From positions 62,001 through 126,000 of the forward strand of contig CAYMOS010000002.1 in the NCBI GenBank assembly GCA_964392265.1: DNA of 64,000 nt. Reading direction: 5' to 3'. Both the position numbers and the translations under genes were made by a program. Origin of the DNA: CALMAK01 sp964392265. GTDB lineage: Bacteria > Patescibacteriota > Saccharimonadia > Saccharimonadales > Saccharimonadaceae. This document shows positions 1 through 10,410 of this stretch, one piece after another. A model generated the notes under the pieces. The model did not search any database. It had not been told where the DNA came from and worked only from the letters and a program-made list of their open reading frames with translations. Numbering within the stretch: position 1 is the stretch's first letter; each line of letters begins with the position of its first letter.

Positions 1-1
1 T

Positions 2-1999
2 GATGAATTGGTGACAGCTTATATCTTTCGATTCTTTCCGCAGTCAATTTCAAAGAACGTCTTAAATACCGTTGAATTGGCAACGCTGTTTCACCTGCCA
101 GATCAAAGTAGTATTCCGACTTCACAGGTTAAACGGCAAATGTCCAAACAAGTCGATGGTCCGACGCAGGTGATGGATGAAGGTTTCTTGCTGGGTTACA
201 ACGAATTTCGCGGGGTGAAGAAGCAAATTAGGCTAAGTACGAATGACCGCCGCCGTCACACCTATATCATCGGTCAGACGGGTACAGGTAAATCAGTCCT
301 ACTGGAAAATCTTGCTTATCAAGACATGATGGATGGCAAGGGATTTGCCTTTGTTGATCCTCACGGTGACTCGGCTGAATCACTGCTTGGCAAAGTGCCG
401 AAAGAGCGCGTTGAAGATATTATTTACTTTAACCCTGGTGATATGACCAACCCGATTGGTCTTAATATGTTTGAGTTCGATCACCCAGACCAGAAAGACT
501 TCTTGGTACAGGAGGCGATTAATATGCTCTATGGTCTCTACGACCCGGGTCACACCGGTATCGTTGGTCCGCGTCTTGAACATATCTTTCGCAATAGTGC
601 CTTATTATTGATGGCCGATCCGCAGGGGGGCACCTTCATTGATATCCCTAAGGTGCTGATTGATGATGATTTTCGCAACAGCAAATTGAAATATGTCACT
701 GACCGTACAGTGCTTGATTTCTGGACAAAAGAGTTTCCAGCTTCACAGAAGTCGAACGAGGCGGGCGAGGTTATTAGCTGGGTTGTTTCAAAGTTTGGTC
801 CGTTCATCTCGAATGATTCGATGCGTAACATTATCGGTCAGACAAAGAGTGGCTTTAATTTGCGCGACATTATGGATAACAAGAAAATTTTGCTTGTTAA
901 CTTATCGAAAGGTAAGATGGGTGAACTAAACAGCAAGCTATTAGGTATTATCTTCGTGATGAAGTTTCAGGCAGCCGCCATGGGACGCGCCAATATTCCT
1001 GAACAAGATCGCGTTGACTTTAGTTTATATGTAGACGAGTTTCAGAACTTTGCGACCGAAAGCTTTGAGTCGATTCTGTCAGAGGCTCGAAAGTATCGCC
1101 TTAACCTTATTCTTGGTAACCAGTTCATGACCCAGCTCACTGATAAGATTCGCGAAGCGATTATTGGTAACGTTGGGACGGTGATTAGCGGACGTATCGG
1201 TATCACGGATGCGGAGATCCTCGAAAAGAAGTTCAAGCCAACCTTTGAGGCCGAGGATCTGGCAAAGCTACCGAATTATCAGTCAATTACCTCAGTGATG
1301 ATCAATAACGTTCCTTCGGCACCCTTTAGCATGTCGTTTGTGCCTCCTATGGGCCAAGTGAATCCTGATCTGATTGATGCCTTGAAGAAACTATCGGCAG
1401 CCAAATACGGCAAACCACGTACAGTCGTGGAAAGAGAGATTACTGAGCGCCTTGGAGCGGGAGAGGCTGCCAAAAAGAATAAGCTCGAGGAGTTACGCAA
1501 GGCCCAGGCGAATCGATTTAGCGCTGCAGGTCCTGCTGGTGGTAGTAAGCCAACCCTGCCAGGTACCCCGGCGCCAGCTGCACCTGCTAAGGCAGGAGCT
1601 GGATCATCGTTCCTTGATGAATGGTTGGCGAAGCGCCAGCAATTATCAACACAAGCGCCAGCGGCTGCGGCTAAGCCATCTCAGGTACCTACTGGACAGC
1701 CCGTGGCGCCTCCGATGGCTCCTGGTGTGCCGCTAGTGACCCCAGCGCCTCTTCCGTCAGCGGCCCCTCGTATGCCTGTGGCACCTCAGCCTATTGCGCA
1801 AGCGCCACCACCCCAGCCGTCATCGCAACCGATGCCACCCGCCGCTGCTCCTTCAGTAGTAACCCCTGAGGTTCTTGCGCCACCACCGGTTGTATCAAGT
1901 GCAAAGCCACCTGTTGATGGGGTGCATACGTTTGACTTTCGCGGGGCAAATTCTGGCGATTCTGATGATGCCCAGGAATTTTCGATGAAGATTCGTTAA
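2..1999 (+). CDS. VirD4/TraG-like T4SS coupling ATPase (5' end outside window)
   Basis: Membrane-associated AAA-type ATPase related to type IV secretion coupling proteins and HerA/DUF87 ATPases, expected to energise DNA or protein transfer. The frame is open to the left edge, so the true start is probably upstream; the first in-window start is a TTG at 8. Counting from there, Walker A GQTGTGKS is at residues 89-96 and a Walker B-like LYVDEF is near 340. A Pro/Ala-rich low-complexity tail covers roughly residues 515-640. No transmembrane segment is visible in the part seen. It ends against two convergent small genes. The family call is secure at the ATPase level; whether it serves conjugation, pili or secretion cannot be told from this window. 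Confidence 0.8.
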   Translation, partial: DELVTAYIFRFFPQSISKNVLNTVELATLFHLPDQSSIPTSQVKRQMSKQVDGPTQVMDEGFLLGYNEFRGVKKQIRLSTNDRRRHTYIIGQTGTGKSVLLENLAYQDMMDGKGFAFVDPHGDSAESLLGKVPKERVEDIIYFNPGDMTNPIGLNMFEFDHPDQKDFLVQEAINMLYGLYDPGHTGIVGPRLEHIFRNSALLLMADPQGGTFIDIPKVLIDDDFRNSKLKYVTDRTVLDFWTKEFPASQKSNEAGEVISWVVSKFGPFISNDSMRNIIGQTKSGFNLRDIMDNKKILLVNLSKGKMGELNSKLLGIIFVMKFQAAAMGRANIPEQDRVDFSLYVDEFQNFATESFESILSEARKYRLNLILGNQFMTQLTDKIREAIIGNVGTVISGRIGITDAEILEKKFKPTFEAEDLAKLPNYQSITSVMINNVPSAPFSMSFVPPMGQVNPDLIDALKKLSAAKYGKPRTVVEREITERLGAGEAAKKNKLEELRKAQANRFSAAGPAGGSKPTLPGTPAPAAPAKAGAGSSFLDEWLAKRQQLSTQAPAAAAKPSQVPTGQPVAPPMAPGVPLVTPAPLPSAAPRMPVAPQPIAQAPPPQPSSQPMPPAAAPSVVTPEVLAPPPVVSSAKPPVDGVHTFDFRGANSGDSDDAQEFSMKIR

Positions 2000-2337
2000 C
2001 GCGAATGACGCCGCGTAGCGACGAAAAACAGGTCATATAATAAGCCGATTGCCCAGCCAAAGATAAAGGCTAAGAGCGGTTCTGTATTGTTATAAGGGGT
2101 GTCATAGAGCCAAGCGGTGACATAGATGCCGACTATCATAATAATGGCAAGACTTGCGCCAATAAGCAGCGATCGTGGTCGCAAGAGGACGGATCCGATC
2201 GTGATGCCGACGATCCTGCCAGCAGTCGAATGAACGATACGGCTCCAGATGCGTTCTGCAGGGCGGAGCTCTTGGCGCATATCATCCATCGTCTCTTTAT
2301 AACTTGAGGAGAGGTCAGATCGATTAAGAGACGTCAT
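1996..2337 (-). CDS. small two-TM membrane protein, function unknown
   Basis: A 113-aa protein with a charged N-terminus (about 45 aa) and two hydrophobic segments, near residues 58-75 and 86-103, ending in a short basic tail. I do not recognise a family. It lies 2 nt downstream of another small membrane gene on the same strand (2340-2765), so the two are probably co-transcribed and may form a complex. Its 3' end overlaps the stop codon of the convergent ATPase gene by a few bases. It has no catalytic motif. Confidence 0.65.
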   Translation of the reverse strand: MTSLNRSDLSSSYKETMDDMRQELRPAERIWSRIVHSTAGRIVGITIGSVLLRPRSLLIGASLAIIMIVGIYVTAWLYDTPYNNTEPLLAFIFGWAIGLLYDLFFVATRRHSR

Positions 2338-2339
2338 AG

Positions 2340-2765
2340 TTAAAGGGCTCCTTGGTTAAGCTGGCGGCGGATAATACGTGTCTCTTTGACACGTTGACGT
2401 AGCGACAGATAGGTAAGAGCGTTGATAATGATCAAGCCAAAATAAATCGCGACACTGGTAATGTCACTCACTGGAGGTAATTCATCAATAAAGCCCTCAA
2501 ATTGGGCAACCATACTAGGTGAGGGATGTGGTTCTTCGCTCACGATTGTAGAGACGAAGTCATTACTATTTTGTGGTTCTTGCCCGGTGATGGGGGAAGG
2601 GGGAGGAAGGGCGATGACAACGATCTGGGCAAAAAAGAGAACAGTAAGGACGATAAGAGACCATCCACTCAGGCGCTGTTTTTGCCTCACTCTGTGAGCA
2701 TAAGTACTTAGTCGCTCTACCATGGCGGGACTAAAGGAGAGTTGTGAGACGATTTCTTTAAACAT
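2340..2765 (-). CDS. small two-TM membrane protein, function unknown
   Basis: A 141-aa protein with a basic N-terminus, a TM near residues 35-53, an extracytoplasmic Pro/Ser-rich stretch, and a second TM near 103-120 followed by a basic tail. The frame stays open upstream to 3206, but that would run antisense through the 5' end of gyrB. The start at 2765 is preceded on the minus strand by a purine-rich AAGGGTGG, so it is preferred. First gene of a two-gene unit with 1996-2337 and divergent from gyrB. Function not recognised. Confidence 0.65.
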   Translation of the reverse strand: MFKEIVSQLSFSPAMVERLSTYAHRVRQKQRLSGWSLIVLTVLFFAQIVVIALPPPSPITGQEPQNSNDFVSTIVSEEPHPSPSMVAQFEGFIDELPPVSDITSVAIYFGLIIINALTYLSLRQRVKETRIIRRQLNQGAL

Positions 2766-2823
2766 TATCCACCCTTTTCTATAACTCAAGCGTACCATAA
2801 CAGATATACGGTGCGCAAGTGAC

Positions 2824-2852
2824 TTGAGTGAAAGGCGATTTTTCGGTATAAT
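2824..2852 (+). promoter_or_regulatory. gyrB promoter
   Basis: TTGAGT (2824-2829), 17-nt spacer, TATAAT (2847-2852). The leader to the gyrB ATG is about 40 nt and carries a GAGGGGA ribosome-binding site. This is a sigma70-type match seen directly; no mapping data. Confidence 0.7.
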
Positions 2853-2897
2853 AGAACTATTGTAAATAGCTGAATGACTGAATAAGTGAGGGGAAGC

Positions 2898-4874
2898 ATG
2901 GCTAAAAAAGTAGATGACGGCTCGTATGATGGGTCGCAAATCCAGGTCCTTGAGGGCCTTGAGCCGGTACGTAAACGGCCAGGAATGTATATCGGTAGTA
3001 CAGGGTATGACGGTGTCCACCACCTGATTAAGGAAATTGCTGATAACTCTATCGACGAAGCGATCGCCGGTCATGCGACGCGTGTTGATGTAACTATTCT
3101 GGAGGATGGTGGTATTACCATTTCTGACGATGGTCGTGGTATTCCTGTAGATAAGCACCCCAAGACAGGTCTTTCGACGCTTGAGACGGTCCTTACCGTT
3201 CTTCATGCCGGTGGTAAGTTCGGTGGCGGTGGCTATAAAGTATCATCTGGTCTTCACGGTGTTGGTTCAAGCGTCGTGAATGCACTATCGACGCATATGA
3301 TCGCTGAGGTAGTGCAAAAAGGTCAGTTATATCGCATCGAATTTGAACGCGGTGGCGTAAAAGTACCCTTCAAAAAGGTTGGCCCGACTGATCGCCAGAC
3401 AGGGACGACTATTACGTTCTATCCGGATCCAACGATCTTTAAGGAAACAGTAGAGTTTGACTATAAGTGGGTAGTGAATTATCTTCGCCACCAGGCCTAT
3501 CTTACGAAAGGTATCTACGTTGCTGTCCGTGATAATCGAACGGGCGCACGCGAGGCATTTTATTTTGAAGGCGGTATTCAGAGCTATGTAAAGCACCTGA
3601 ATATTGGCAAAGAAGTTGTCAGTGAGAATATCTTCTACGTTGAAAAGCAGATTGAAGATAGTATTGTGGAGGTGGCTGTCCAGTACAATGATACCTTCAT
3701 CGAGATGGTAAAGCCGTTCGCCAATAACGTCCTCACCCCGGATGGCGGGACGCATCTTGTTGGCTTTCGTGCGGCGATGACGCGTGTAATTAATGATTAC
3801 GCACGCAAAAACAGCCTATTGAAAGAAAAAGAAGACAACCTGAGCGGTGATGATATTCGAGAAGGCTTAACAGCGATTATTTTGGTTAAACTGCCAGATC
3901 CACAATTTGAAGGTCAGACAAAGAACAAGCTGGGTAACCCAGAAGTCCGTCGTTATGTCGAACAGGTCATGAATGAGTACTTCAGCTATTACCTAGAGGA
4001 GAATCCTGACGTTGCGAAGAAGATCGTTGGCAAGGCAATCCTGGCTGCTCGTGCACGCAAGGCTGCTCGTGCGGCACGCGACAACGTCCTTCGTAAGGGT
4101 GCATTGGATGGTATGGGGCTACCGGGTAAACTGTGGGACTGTAGCAGTAAGAGCCCTTCGGAGAGCGAGATATATATTGTAGAGGGTAACTCGGCCGCCG
4201 GAAGTGCGAAGGAAGGCCGTGATAACAAAACGCAAGCCATCTTGCCACTTCGTGGTAAGGTGCTCAACACCGAACGTGCGCGTCTCGATAAGATGTTTGC
4301 TAACAAAGAGATCGTCGCTATGATCCAGGCGTTTGGTGTTGGTATTGGTGACTCATTTGATATCAATGGTCTGCGCTATCACAAAATCGTTATTATGACC
4401 GATGCCGATGTTGATGGTAGCCACATTGCAACGTTGCTACTGACCTTCTTTTACCGATACATGCAAGAAATTGTAGAGGGCGGGTATGTCTATTTGGCAA
4501 AACCACCACTCTACAGCATCAATAAGGGTCAAAAGAAAATCTATGCCTACGATGAGACCGAGCGTGATCGCATCTTAAATGACATGATTGCCGAGAAGAC
4601 CGAACGTGGTACGACCGTTAATGCTGATGATGACAAGATGAAGCAGGCTGGGGTCACCATTAGCCGATTTAAGGGTCTGGGTGAGATGGATGCTGACCAA
4701 CTATGGGACACGACCATGAATCCAGAGAACCGTGTATTAGTGCAGGTTCGGGTTGAAGATGCTGAGAAGGCGGATGCTATCTTCACAAAACTGATGGGTG
4801 ATGAGGTGCCACTACGCAAAGCATTCATCCAGACACGGGCCAAGGATATTGATATAGAGGAATTGGATGTATAG
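2898..4874 (+). CDS. gyrB: DNA gyrase subunit B
   Basis: ATPase/TOPRIM subunit of gyrase, which partners GyrA to introduce negative supercoils. 658 aa. The GHKL ATP site is visible (EGLEPVRKRPGMYIG near the N-terminus, DDGRGIP), followed by the transducer, then a TOPRIM domain with the catalytic Glu and the DVDGSH acidic pair. The start is ATG 2898, because GAGGGGA lies 4 nt upstream; the GTG at 2886 precedes that site. Odd point: the usual EGDSAGG reads EGNSAAG, with Asn at codon 431. This is the position of E. coli D426, where Asn is a classic quinolone-resistance change. gyrA follows after 2 nt. Confidence 0.97.
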   Translation: MAKKVDDGSYDGSQIQVLEGLEPVRKRPGMYIGSTGYDGVHHLIKEIADNSIDEAIAGHATRVDVTILEDGGITISDDGRGIPVDKHPKTGLSTLETVLTVLHAGGKFGGGGYKVSSGLHGVGSSVVNALSTHMIAEVVQKGQLYRIEFERGGVKVPFKKVGPTDRQTGTTITFYPDPTIFKETVEFDYKWVVNYLRHQAYLTKGIYVAVRDNRTGAREAFYFEGGIQSYVKHLNIGKEVVSENIFYVEKQIEDSIVEVAVQYNDTFIEMVKPFANNVLTPDGGTHLVGFRAAMTRVINDYARKNSLLKEKEDNLSGDDIREGLTAIILVKLPDPQFEGQTKNKLGNPEVRRYVEQVMNEYFSYYLEENPDVAKKIVGKAILAARARKAARAARDNVLRKGALDGMGLPGKLWDCSSKSPSESEIYIVEGNSAAGSAKEGRDNKTQAILPLRGKVLNTERARLDKMFANKEIVAMIQAFGVGIGDSFDINGLRYHKIVIMTDADVDGSHIATLLLTFFYRYMQEIVEGGYVYLAKPPLYSINKGQKKIYAYDETERDRILNDMIAEKTERGTTVNADDDKMKQAGVTISRFKGLGEMDADQLWDTTMNPENRVLVQVRVEDAEKADAIFTKLMGDEVPLRKAFIQTRAKDIDIEELDV

Positions 4875-4876
4875 TC

Positions 4877-7384
4877 ATGAATGATGATGAAATTACAACA
4901 AATATGAATAGTGATGCAGAAATAACAACGGGCCTTGAGCATCGTACTCTCGAGAACGTTATGGAGGACAACTTCCTCCGCTACTCCATGAGCGTGATTA
5001 TTGATCGTGCTCTGCCGGATGTTCGTGATGGTCTCAAGCCAGTACATCGTCGTATTTTATACACCATGAACCGTGATGGTTTACGTGCAGGCGCCAAACA
5101 TCGTAAGAGCGCCACGGTAGTGGGTGCGGTGATGGGTGACTTTCACCCGCACGGCGACAGTGCTATTTATGATTCGATGGTCCGTCTTGCGCAGCCATGG
5201 GCGTTACGTTATCCAATGGTAGACGGCCAAGGTAACTTTGGTTCGATGGACGGCGATCCGGCGGCAGCGATGCGCTACACTGAGGCGCGCATGACTCGTC
5301 CGGCAGACGAGATGATTGCTGATATTGATAAGGATACGATTGATTTTCGAGATAACTATGACGGCCGCTTGCAAGAACCAGTTGTCTTGCCAGCCAAATT
5401 GCCGAACCTGCTGTTGAATGGTCAGATTGGTATTGCGGTGGGTATGGCTACAAATATCCCACCCCACAATCTCGGTGAATTGGTGGATGCCTCAATCGAG
5501 CTGATTGATAACGAAGAAGCTACAGTTGACGATCTCCTTAAGCACGTAAAAGGTCCAGATTTTCCGACAGGGGCAATTATTTATGGTGGTGCGCCAATGA
5601 AGCAAGCCTATCAGACTGGCCGCGGAAGCGTCATGGTCCGCGCAGTGGCAAACATCGAAGAGACAAAGAGGGGGCGCCATCAGATTGTCGTCACCGAAGT
5701 ACCTTATGGTGTAAATAAAGCAACACTAATTGAAAAGATTGCTGAACTCGTTAAGGACAAGAAGATTAATGGTATCAGTGACCTGCGTGACGAGAGTGCG
5801 CGTGGCGTTGTGCGTATTGTTATTGAGTTAAAGAAAGATGCTTATCCAAAGAAGCTGCTCAACCAGTTGTATAAGTTAACTGCGTTGCAGACGAGCTTTA
5901 GCTTTAATATGTTGGCACTGATTGACGGTATCCAGCCACGTATCCTGGGGCTTCATGAGATGCTGAGCGAGTTCGTTAAGCACCGCCAACAGGTGGTGCG
6001 ACGCCGTACTGAATTCGAGCTACGAAAAGCGAAAGAGCGTGCACATATTCTGGAAGGTTATAAGATTGCCCTTGATCATATTGACGAGGTAATCAAGACG
6101 ATCCGTGCGTCTAAGACGCAGGAAGAGGCCGAGAAGGCTTTGATTGCCAAGTTCAAATTGAGCGAAATCCAGGCTAAAGCTATCTTGGCGATGCAACTGC
6201 GACGCTTGACGGGACTCGAGCGTGAGGCAATCGAAAACGAATTGAACGAGCTGATTAAACTGATTGCAAAACTTGAGGGTATTCTCGCAGACGAGAAAGA
6301 GATTCTCAAGATTATCAAGACCGAGCTATTAGAGATGAAAGAGAAGTACGGTGACGAGCGTCGCAGTCAGATTATTAATCATGAGCTCGGTAAGTTCTCG
6401 GACGAGGAATTAATTCCTGAAGAAGAAAGCGTTATTTTGCTTACAACCGAGAATTACATCAAACGAACACTCGTGAGTGATTATCGCAAGCAAAATCGTG
6501 GTGGCAAGGGCAAGCGTGGCATGACCACCAAGGAAGAAGATGCTATTGATCAGTTGGTGCCTGCGAGTACGCATGACTACCTATTATTCTTTACGAATAA
6601 GGGTCGCGTTTTCCGTCTGAAGGCGTACGAGGTACCAGCAGCCGGGTTGCAGGCAAAGGGTGTGGCGGCAGTCAATTTGTTGCAGTTACAGCCAGAGGAG
6701 AAAATCACCTCTATTATCAAGCATGAAAAAGATGCCAATGATGAAGGTTATCTGTTTATGACAACCACGAAGGGTACGGTCAAGAAGACGCCACTCAAGG
6801 ATTATGCGAATATTCGCACTAATGGTCTGATTGCCATCAAGCTAGATGATGGCGATGAGCTACGTTGGATTCAAAAGACGACGGGCCAGAACGATATTAT
6901 CGTTTCAACCTCAGCGGGGCAGGCGATTCGATTTAACGAGGCTGATGCCCGGCCGATGGGTCGCTCGGCACGCGGTGTTCGTGGGGTGCGTCTCCGACCA
7001 AATGATACGGTAGTTGGTATGGATGTCGTGTGTGCGGACGATCAGCGACTTTTGGTCATCTCTGACTTTGGCTACGGTAAGATTACGAAGGCGGCAAATT
7101 TCCCAAGTCACAAACGTGGTGGAGTGGGTATTAAGGCTGCAGTGGTGACAGCAAAAACTGGTCCAATTGTCACCGTCCGTACGCTTGAAGCTGACGCAAG
7201 TGAGGTATTGATGATCTCCGGCAAGGGACAAACCATCCGTGTTGGTCTTAAGGATATCCCTGTACTTGGGCGCACAACACAAGGAGTGCGAATTATGAAG
7301 ATGAGCGAAGGTGATGTTGTTTCGTCAGTCGGGCTCGTGCCAGAAAAGACAGAAGATGACATCGTAGAAGAGGCGGAGGCGTAG
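4877..7384 (+). CDS. gyrA: DNA gyrase subunit A
   Basis: Breakage-reunion subunit of gyrase, 835 aa. The winged-helix/tower core contains HPHGDSAIYD, where Ser and Asp occupy the two main quinolone-contact positions (E. coli 83 and 87, wild-type like). The catalytic Tyr is in AAAMRYTEAR. A long coiled-coil region follows near residues 370-490, then the six-bladed C-terminal DNA-wrapping domain, including the Gly/Lys-rich GyrA-box-like GGKGKRG near residue 537. It sits 2 nt after gyrB and its stop overlaps the next start by one base, so three genes are translationally linked. Confidence 0.97.
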   Translation: MNDDEITTNMNSDAEITTGLEHRTLENVMEDNFLRYSMSVIIDRALPDVRDGLKPVHRRILYTMNRDGLRAGAKHRKSATVVGAVMGDFHPHGDSAIYDSMVRLAQPWALRYPMVDGQGNFGSMDGDPAAAMRYTEARMTRPADEMIADIDKDTIDFRDNYDGRLQEPVVLPAKLPNLLLNGQIGIAVGMATNIPPHNLGELVDASIELIDNEEATVDDLLKHVKGPDFPTGAIIYGGAPMKQAYQTGRGSVMVRAVANIEETKRGRHQIVVTEVPYGVNKATLIEKIAELVKDKKINGISDLRDESARGVVRIVIELKKDAYPKKLLNQLYKLTALQTSFSFNMLALIDGIQPRILGLHEMLSEFVKHRQQVVRRRTEFELRKAKERAHILEGYKIALDHIDEVIKTIRASKTQEEAEKALIAKFKLSEIQAKAILAMQLRRLTGLEREAIENELNELIKLIAKLEGILADEKEILKIIKTELLEMKEKYGDERRSQIINHELGKFSDEELIPEEESVILLTTENYIKRTLVSDYRKQNRGGKGKRGMTTKEEDAIDQLVPASTHDYLLFFTNKGRVFRLKAYEVPAAGLQAKGVAAVNLLQLQPEEKITSIIKHEKDANDEGYLFMTTTKGTVKKTPLKDYANIRTNGLIAIKLDDGDELRWIQKTTGQNDIIVSTSAGQAIRFNEADARPMGRSARGVRGVRLRPNDTVVGMDVVCADDQRLLVISDFGYGKITKAANFPSHKRGGVGIKAAVVTAKTGPIVTVRTLEADASEVLMISGKGQTIRVGLKDIPVLGRTTQGVRIMKMSEGDVVSSVGLVPEKTEDDIVEEAEA

Positions 7385-7827
7385 TGGACCTCTCGTTTCT
7401 CATGCCGTATCTTGTGACGATCGCCGTTGCTTGGACAACAGCGCACGTTATCAAGTACGTGATCGCTACTGTGCAAACTCGTAGCGCTCGTAACTTTGGA
7501 CGTTTCTTCGCTTCGGGTGATATGCCAAGTGCACACACAACGACAACGGTTGCATTGATGGTAGCGATTGGATTGAATGAGGGCTTTGCGAGTGCGATTT
7601 TTGCACTCGCAGCGCTATTCACTGGTGTTGTTATGTACGATGCGGTGACCGTACGACGGTCTTCAGGCGAGCAGGGTCAGGCGCTCACGGCGCTATTAAA
7701 AGAGCAGAAGAGTAATGTGCCGGTACCGATGGTCGCAAAAGGCCACACGCCACTTGAGCTCTTAGTCGGTGCGCTATTAGGGGCATTGATCAGCCTTGTC
7801 ATTCACATGTTTTACGTGGCTGCATAG
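7384..7827 (+). CDS. YuiD/divergent PAP2 family membrane protein
   Basis: A 147-aa membrane protein of the DUF212 (YuiD) family, a divergent branch of the PAP2 acid-phosphatase superfamily. The family signature is visible in order: SGDMPSAHT near residue 43, MYDAVTVRR near 82, and GHTPLELLVGALLG near 120. There are about four hydrophobic segments. The GTG start overlaps the gyrA stop by one nucleotide (TAGTG), which implies translational coupling. Substrate is unknown; a lipid-phosphate role would be inferred from the superfamily only. Confidence 0.85.
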   Translation: MDLSFLMPYLVTIAVAWTTAHVIKYVIATVQTRSARNFGRFFASGDMPSAHTTTTVALMVAIGLNEGFASAIFALAALFTGVVMYDAVTVRRSSGEQGQALTALLKEQKSNVPVPMVAKGHTPLELLVGALLGALISLVIHMFYVAA

Positions 7828-7868
7828 GGTGGTTGTTTTTTTCGCTACAAAATAACACCGAAAAGGTG

Positions 7869-7898
7869 TTGACGTGACAGCCATATGTACGGTATGAT
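7869..7898 (+). promoter_or_regulatory. 16S rRNA promoter P1
   Basis: TTGACG (7869-7874), 18-nt spacer, TATGAT (7893-7898). It lies about 200 nt upstream of mature 16S. The -35 overlaps the right arm of a small dyad (AACACC...GGTGTT). A second TATAAT at 7973-7978 has no good -35 partner. Confidence 0.65.
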
Positions 7899-7981
7899 GA
7901 TTAACAGTCTGATTGCTGCGAGCAACACACAACGGAAGTGTAAACAATAATTTATGCGAGTTGGACAGATGTTATAATCGT

Positions 7982-8012
7982 CCTTTGACAATTTAGTTGT
8001 GCAATTAAATCG
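7982..8012 (+). other. 16S pre-rRNA processing stem, 5' strand
   Basis: TTAGTTGTGCAATT (7992-8005) is perfectly complementary to AATTGCACAACTAA at 9717-9730, with imperfect extension on both sides to about 30 bp. It encloses the whole 16S gene and is the expected RNase III-type processing stalk. Confidence 0.8.
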
Positions 8013-8095
8013 TGCAGATAGTATCGAAAGGTATTATTTGTACAATCATCGTCAATGTTTATATGAGCAATATAGACGTATCGTAAGATACATCT

Positions 8096-9572
<1,477 letters not shown>

Positions 9573-9707
9573 TAGAGGAGAGTTATGCCAGCAAATCGAG
9601 AAATCATTTGCTGAAGCTAGGTCGGTCTTGTTAATATGCCGAGCTTACATATTAACGTTTGTCCTTTTAGGACAAGACTAAGTTCAAGAAAGTCTTATAT
9701 AGACTTG

Positions 9708-9740
9708 ACGATGATCAATTGCACAACTAAGTTGTTAAGG
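9708..9740 (+). other. 16S pre-rRNA processing stem, 3' strand
   Basis: Partner of 7982-8012. The perfectly paired core is 9717-9730. Confidence 0.8.
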
Positions 9741-9743
9741 AAG

Positions 9744-9773
9744 AAAATACCTCGGCATGCCGAGGTATTTTTT
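9744..9773 (+). terminator. intrinsic terminator of the 16S unit
   Basis: Stem ATACCTCGG/CCGAGGTAT with a CATG tip, flanked by A and T runs. It ends 16S transcription well before the 23S gene. Confidence 0.9.
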
Positions 9774-9796
9774 GTTGTTTTGCGGAGTGATCCAGT

Positions 9797-10027
9797 CTAT
9801 CGACCAAACAAGCCGCCGAGCGCGAGGTTGAGGAGAAAGGCCGGTAAGTTCAGCATAAGAAGAAGGCCGAAACCGCAGACAATAAGTGCATACAGTTTGT
9901 ACTTTTCATAGCTACCGACACCGCCGCCAAATTCATTTGCCAGTGCCCGGTGCCACTTAACAAAGGCGATACCTACAAGGATCACGCCTAATCCAATAAA
10001 GAATGTTGTTAGGTTAAATTCATACAT
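9797..10027 (-). CDS. small two-TM membrane protein
   Basis: A 76-aa protein with two hydrophobic helices (near residues 7-24 and 44-66) separated by a Gly-rich charged loop. Family not recognised. On the minus strand, TATAAT sits 7 nt before the ATG, so the mRNA is predicted to be leaderless. The gene lies between the 16S terminator and the tRNA cluster, in the opposite direction. Confidence 0.6.
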   Translation of the reverse strand: MYEFNLTTFFIGLGVILVGIAFVKWHRALANEFGGGVGSYEKYKLYALIVCGFGLLLMLNLPAFLLNLALGGLFGR

Positions 10028-10043
10028 ACTTGCAATTATACAC

Positions 10044-10072
10044 TTGTCAGTAGGGCTTTTCTACGGTAGAAT
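10044..10072 (+). promoter_or_regulatory. tRNA cluster promoter
   Basis: TTGTCA (10044-10049), 17-nt spacer, TAGAAT (10067-10072), about 40 nt before tRNA-Ala. It overlaps the divergent leaderless promoter of 9797-10027. Confidence 0.65.
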
Positions 10073-10111
10073 GGGTAAAGTCTGGCAGTTTGTCAGAGCA
10101 CTTTCATTCTT

Positions 10112-10188
10112 GGGGCGTTAGCTCAGTTGGCTAGAGCACCTGCTTTGCAAGCAGGGGGTCCGGGGTTCGAGTCCCCGACGCTCCACCA
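10112..10188 (+). tRNA. tRNA-Ala (anticodon TGC)
   Basis: A 77-nt cloverleaf. Acceptor GGGGCGT pairs with ACGCTCC; the anticodon loop TTTGCAA is closed by CCTGC/GCAGG; T-loop TTCGAGT; CCA is encoded. A 12-nt near-copy of its 3' end (GACACTCCACCA) recurs at 10216-10227 without a tRNA body. Confidence 0.97.
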
Positions 10189-10247
10189 TATGGGGTGAAC
10201 TAGGCGAAAGTCTAGGACACTCCACCAAGTATAGTTTTGGTATTTAG

Positions 10248-10324
10248 GGGCGATTAGCTCAGCTGGTTAGAGCGCGTCACTGATAATGACGAGGTCGGAG
10301 GTTCAAGTCCCTCATCGCCCACCA
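10248..10324 (+). tRNA. tRNA-Ile (anticodon GAT)
   Basis: A 77-nt cloverleaf with acceptor GGGCGAT/ATCGCCC, anticodon stem-loop CGTCA-CTGATAA-TGACG, T-loop TTCAAGT and encoded CCA. This is the canonical Ile(GAU) tRNA. A second GAU-anticodon tRNA-like sequence lies inside the 23S gene. Confidence 0.97.
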
Positions 10325-10333
10325 AGACATGAA

Positions 10334-10410
10334 GGGCGCTTAGCTCAGTTGGCTAGAGCACCTCGTTTACACCGAGGGGGTCGGGGGTTCGAGCCCCTCA
10401 GCGCCCACCA
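10334..10410 (+). tRNA. tRNA-Val (anticodon TAC)
   Basis: A 77-nt cloverleaf with acceptor GGGCGCT/AGCGCCC, anticodon stem-loop CCTCG-TTTACAC-CGAGG, T-loop TTCGAGC and encoded CCA. Fifteen bases of its 3' end are repeated at 10585-10599. Confidence 0.97.

Noticed and set aside
2765..2773. DnaA-box-like TTATCCACC upstream of gyrB
   Set aside because: A single imperfect copy without a cluster or AT-rich unwinding region; not evidence for oriC.
2766..3206. N-terminal extension of the minus-strand gene ending at 2340
   Set aside because: It would run antisense through the gyrB promoter and first 300 nt; the shorter start at 2765 has an RBS.
9636..9911. 91-aa plus-strand ORF after 16S
   Set aside because: It spans the 16S processing strand and terminator and is antisense to the small membrane gene; no RBS.
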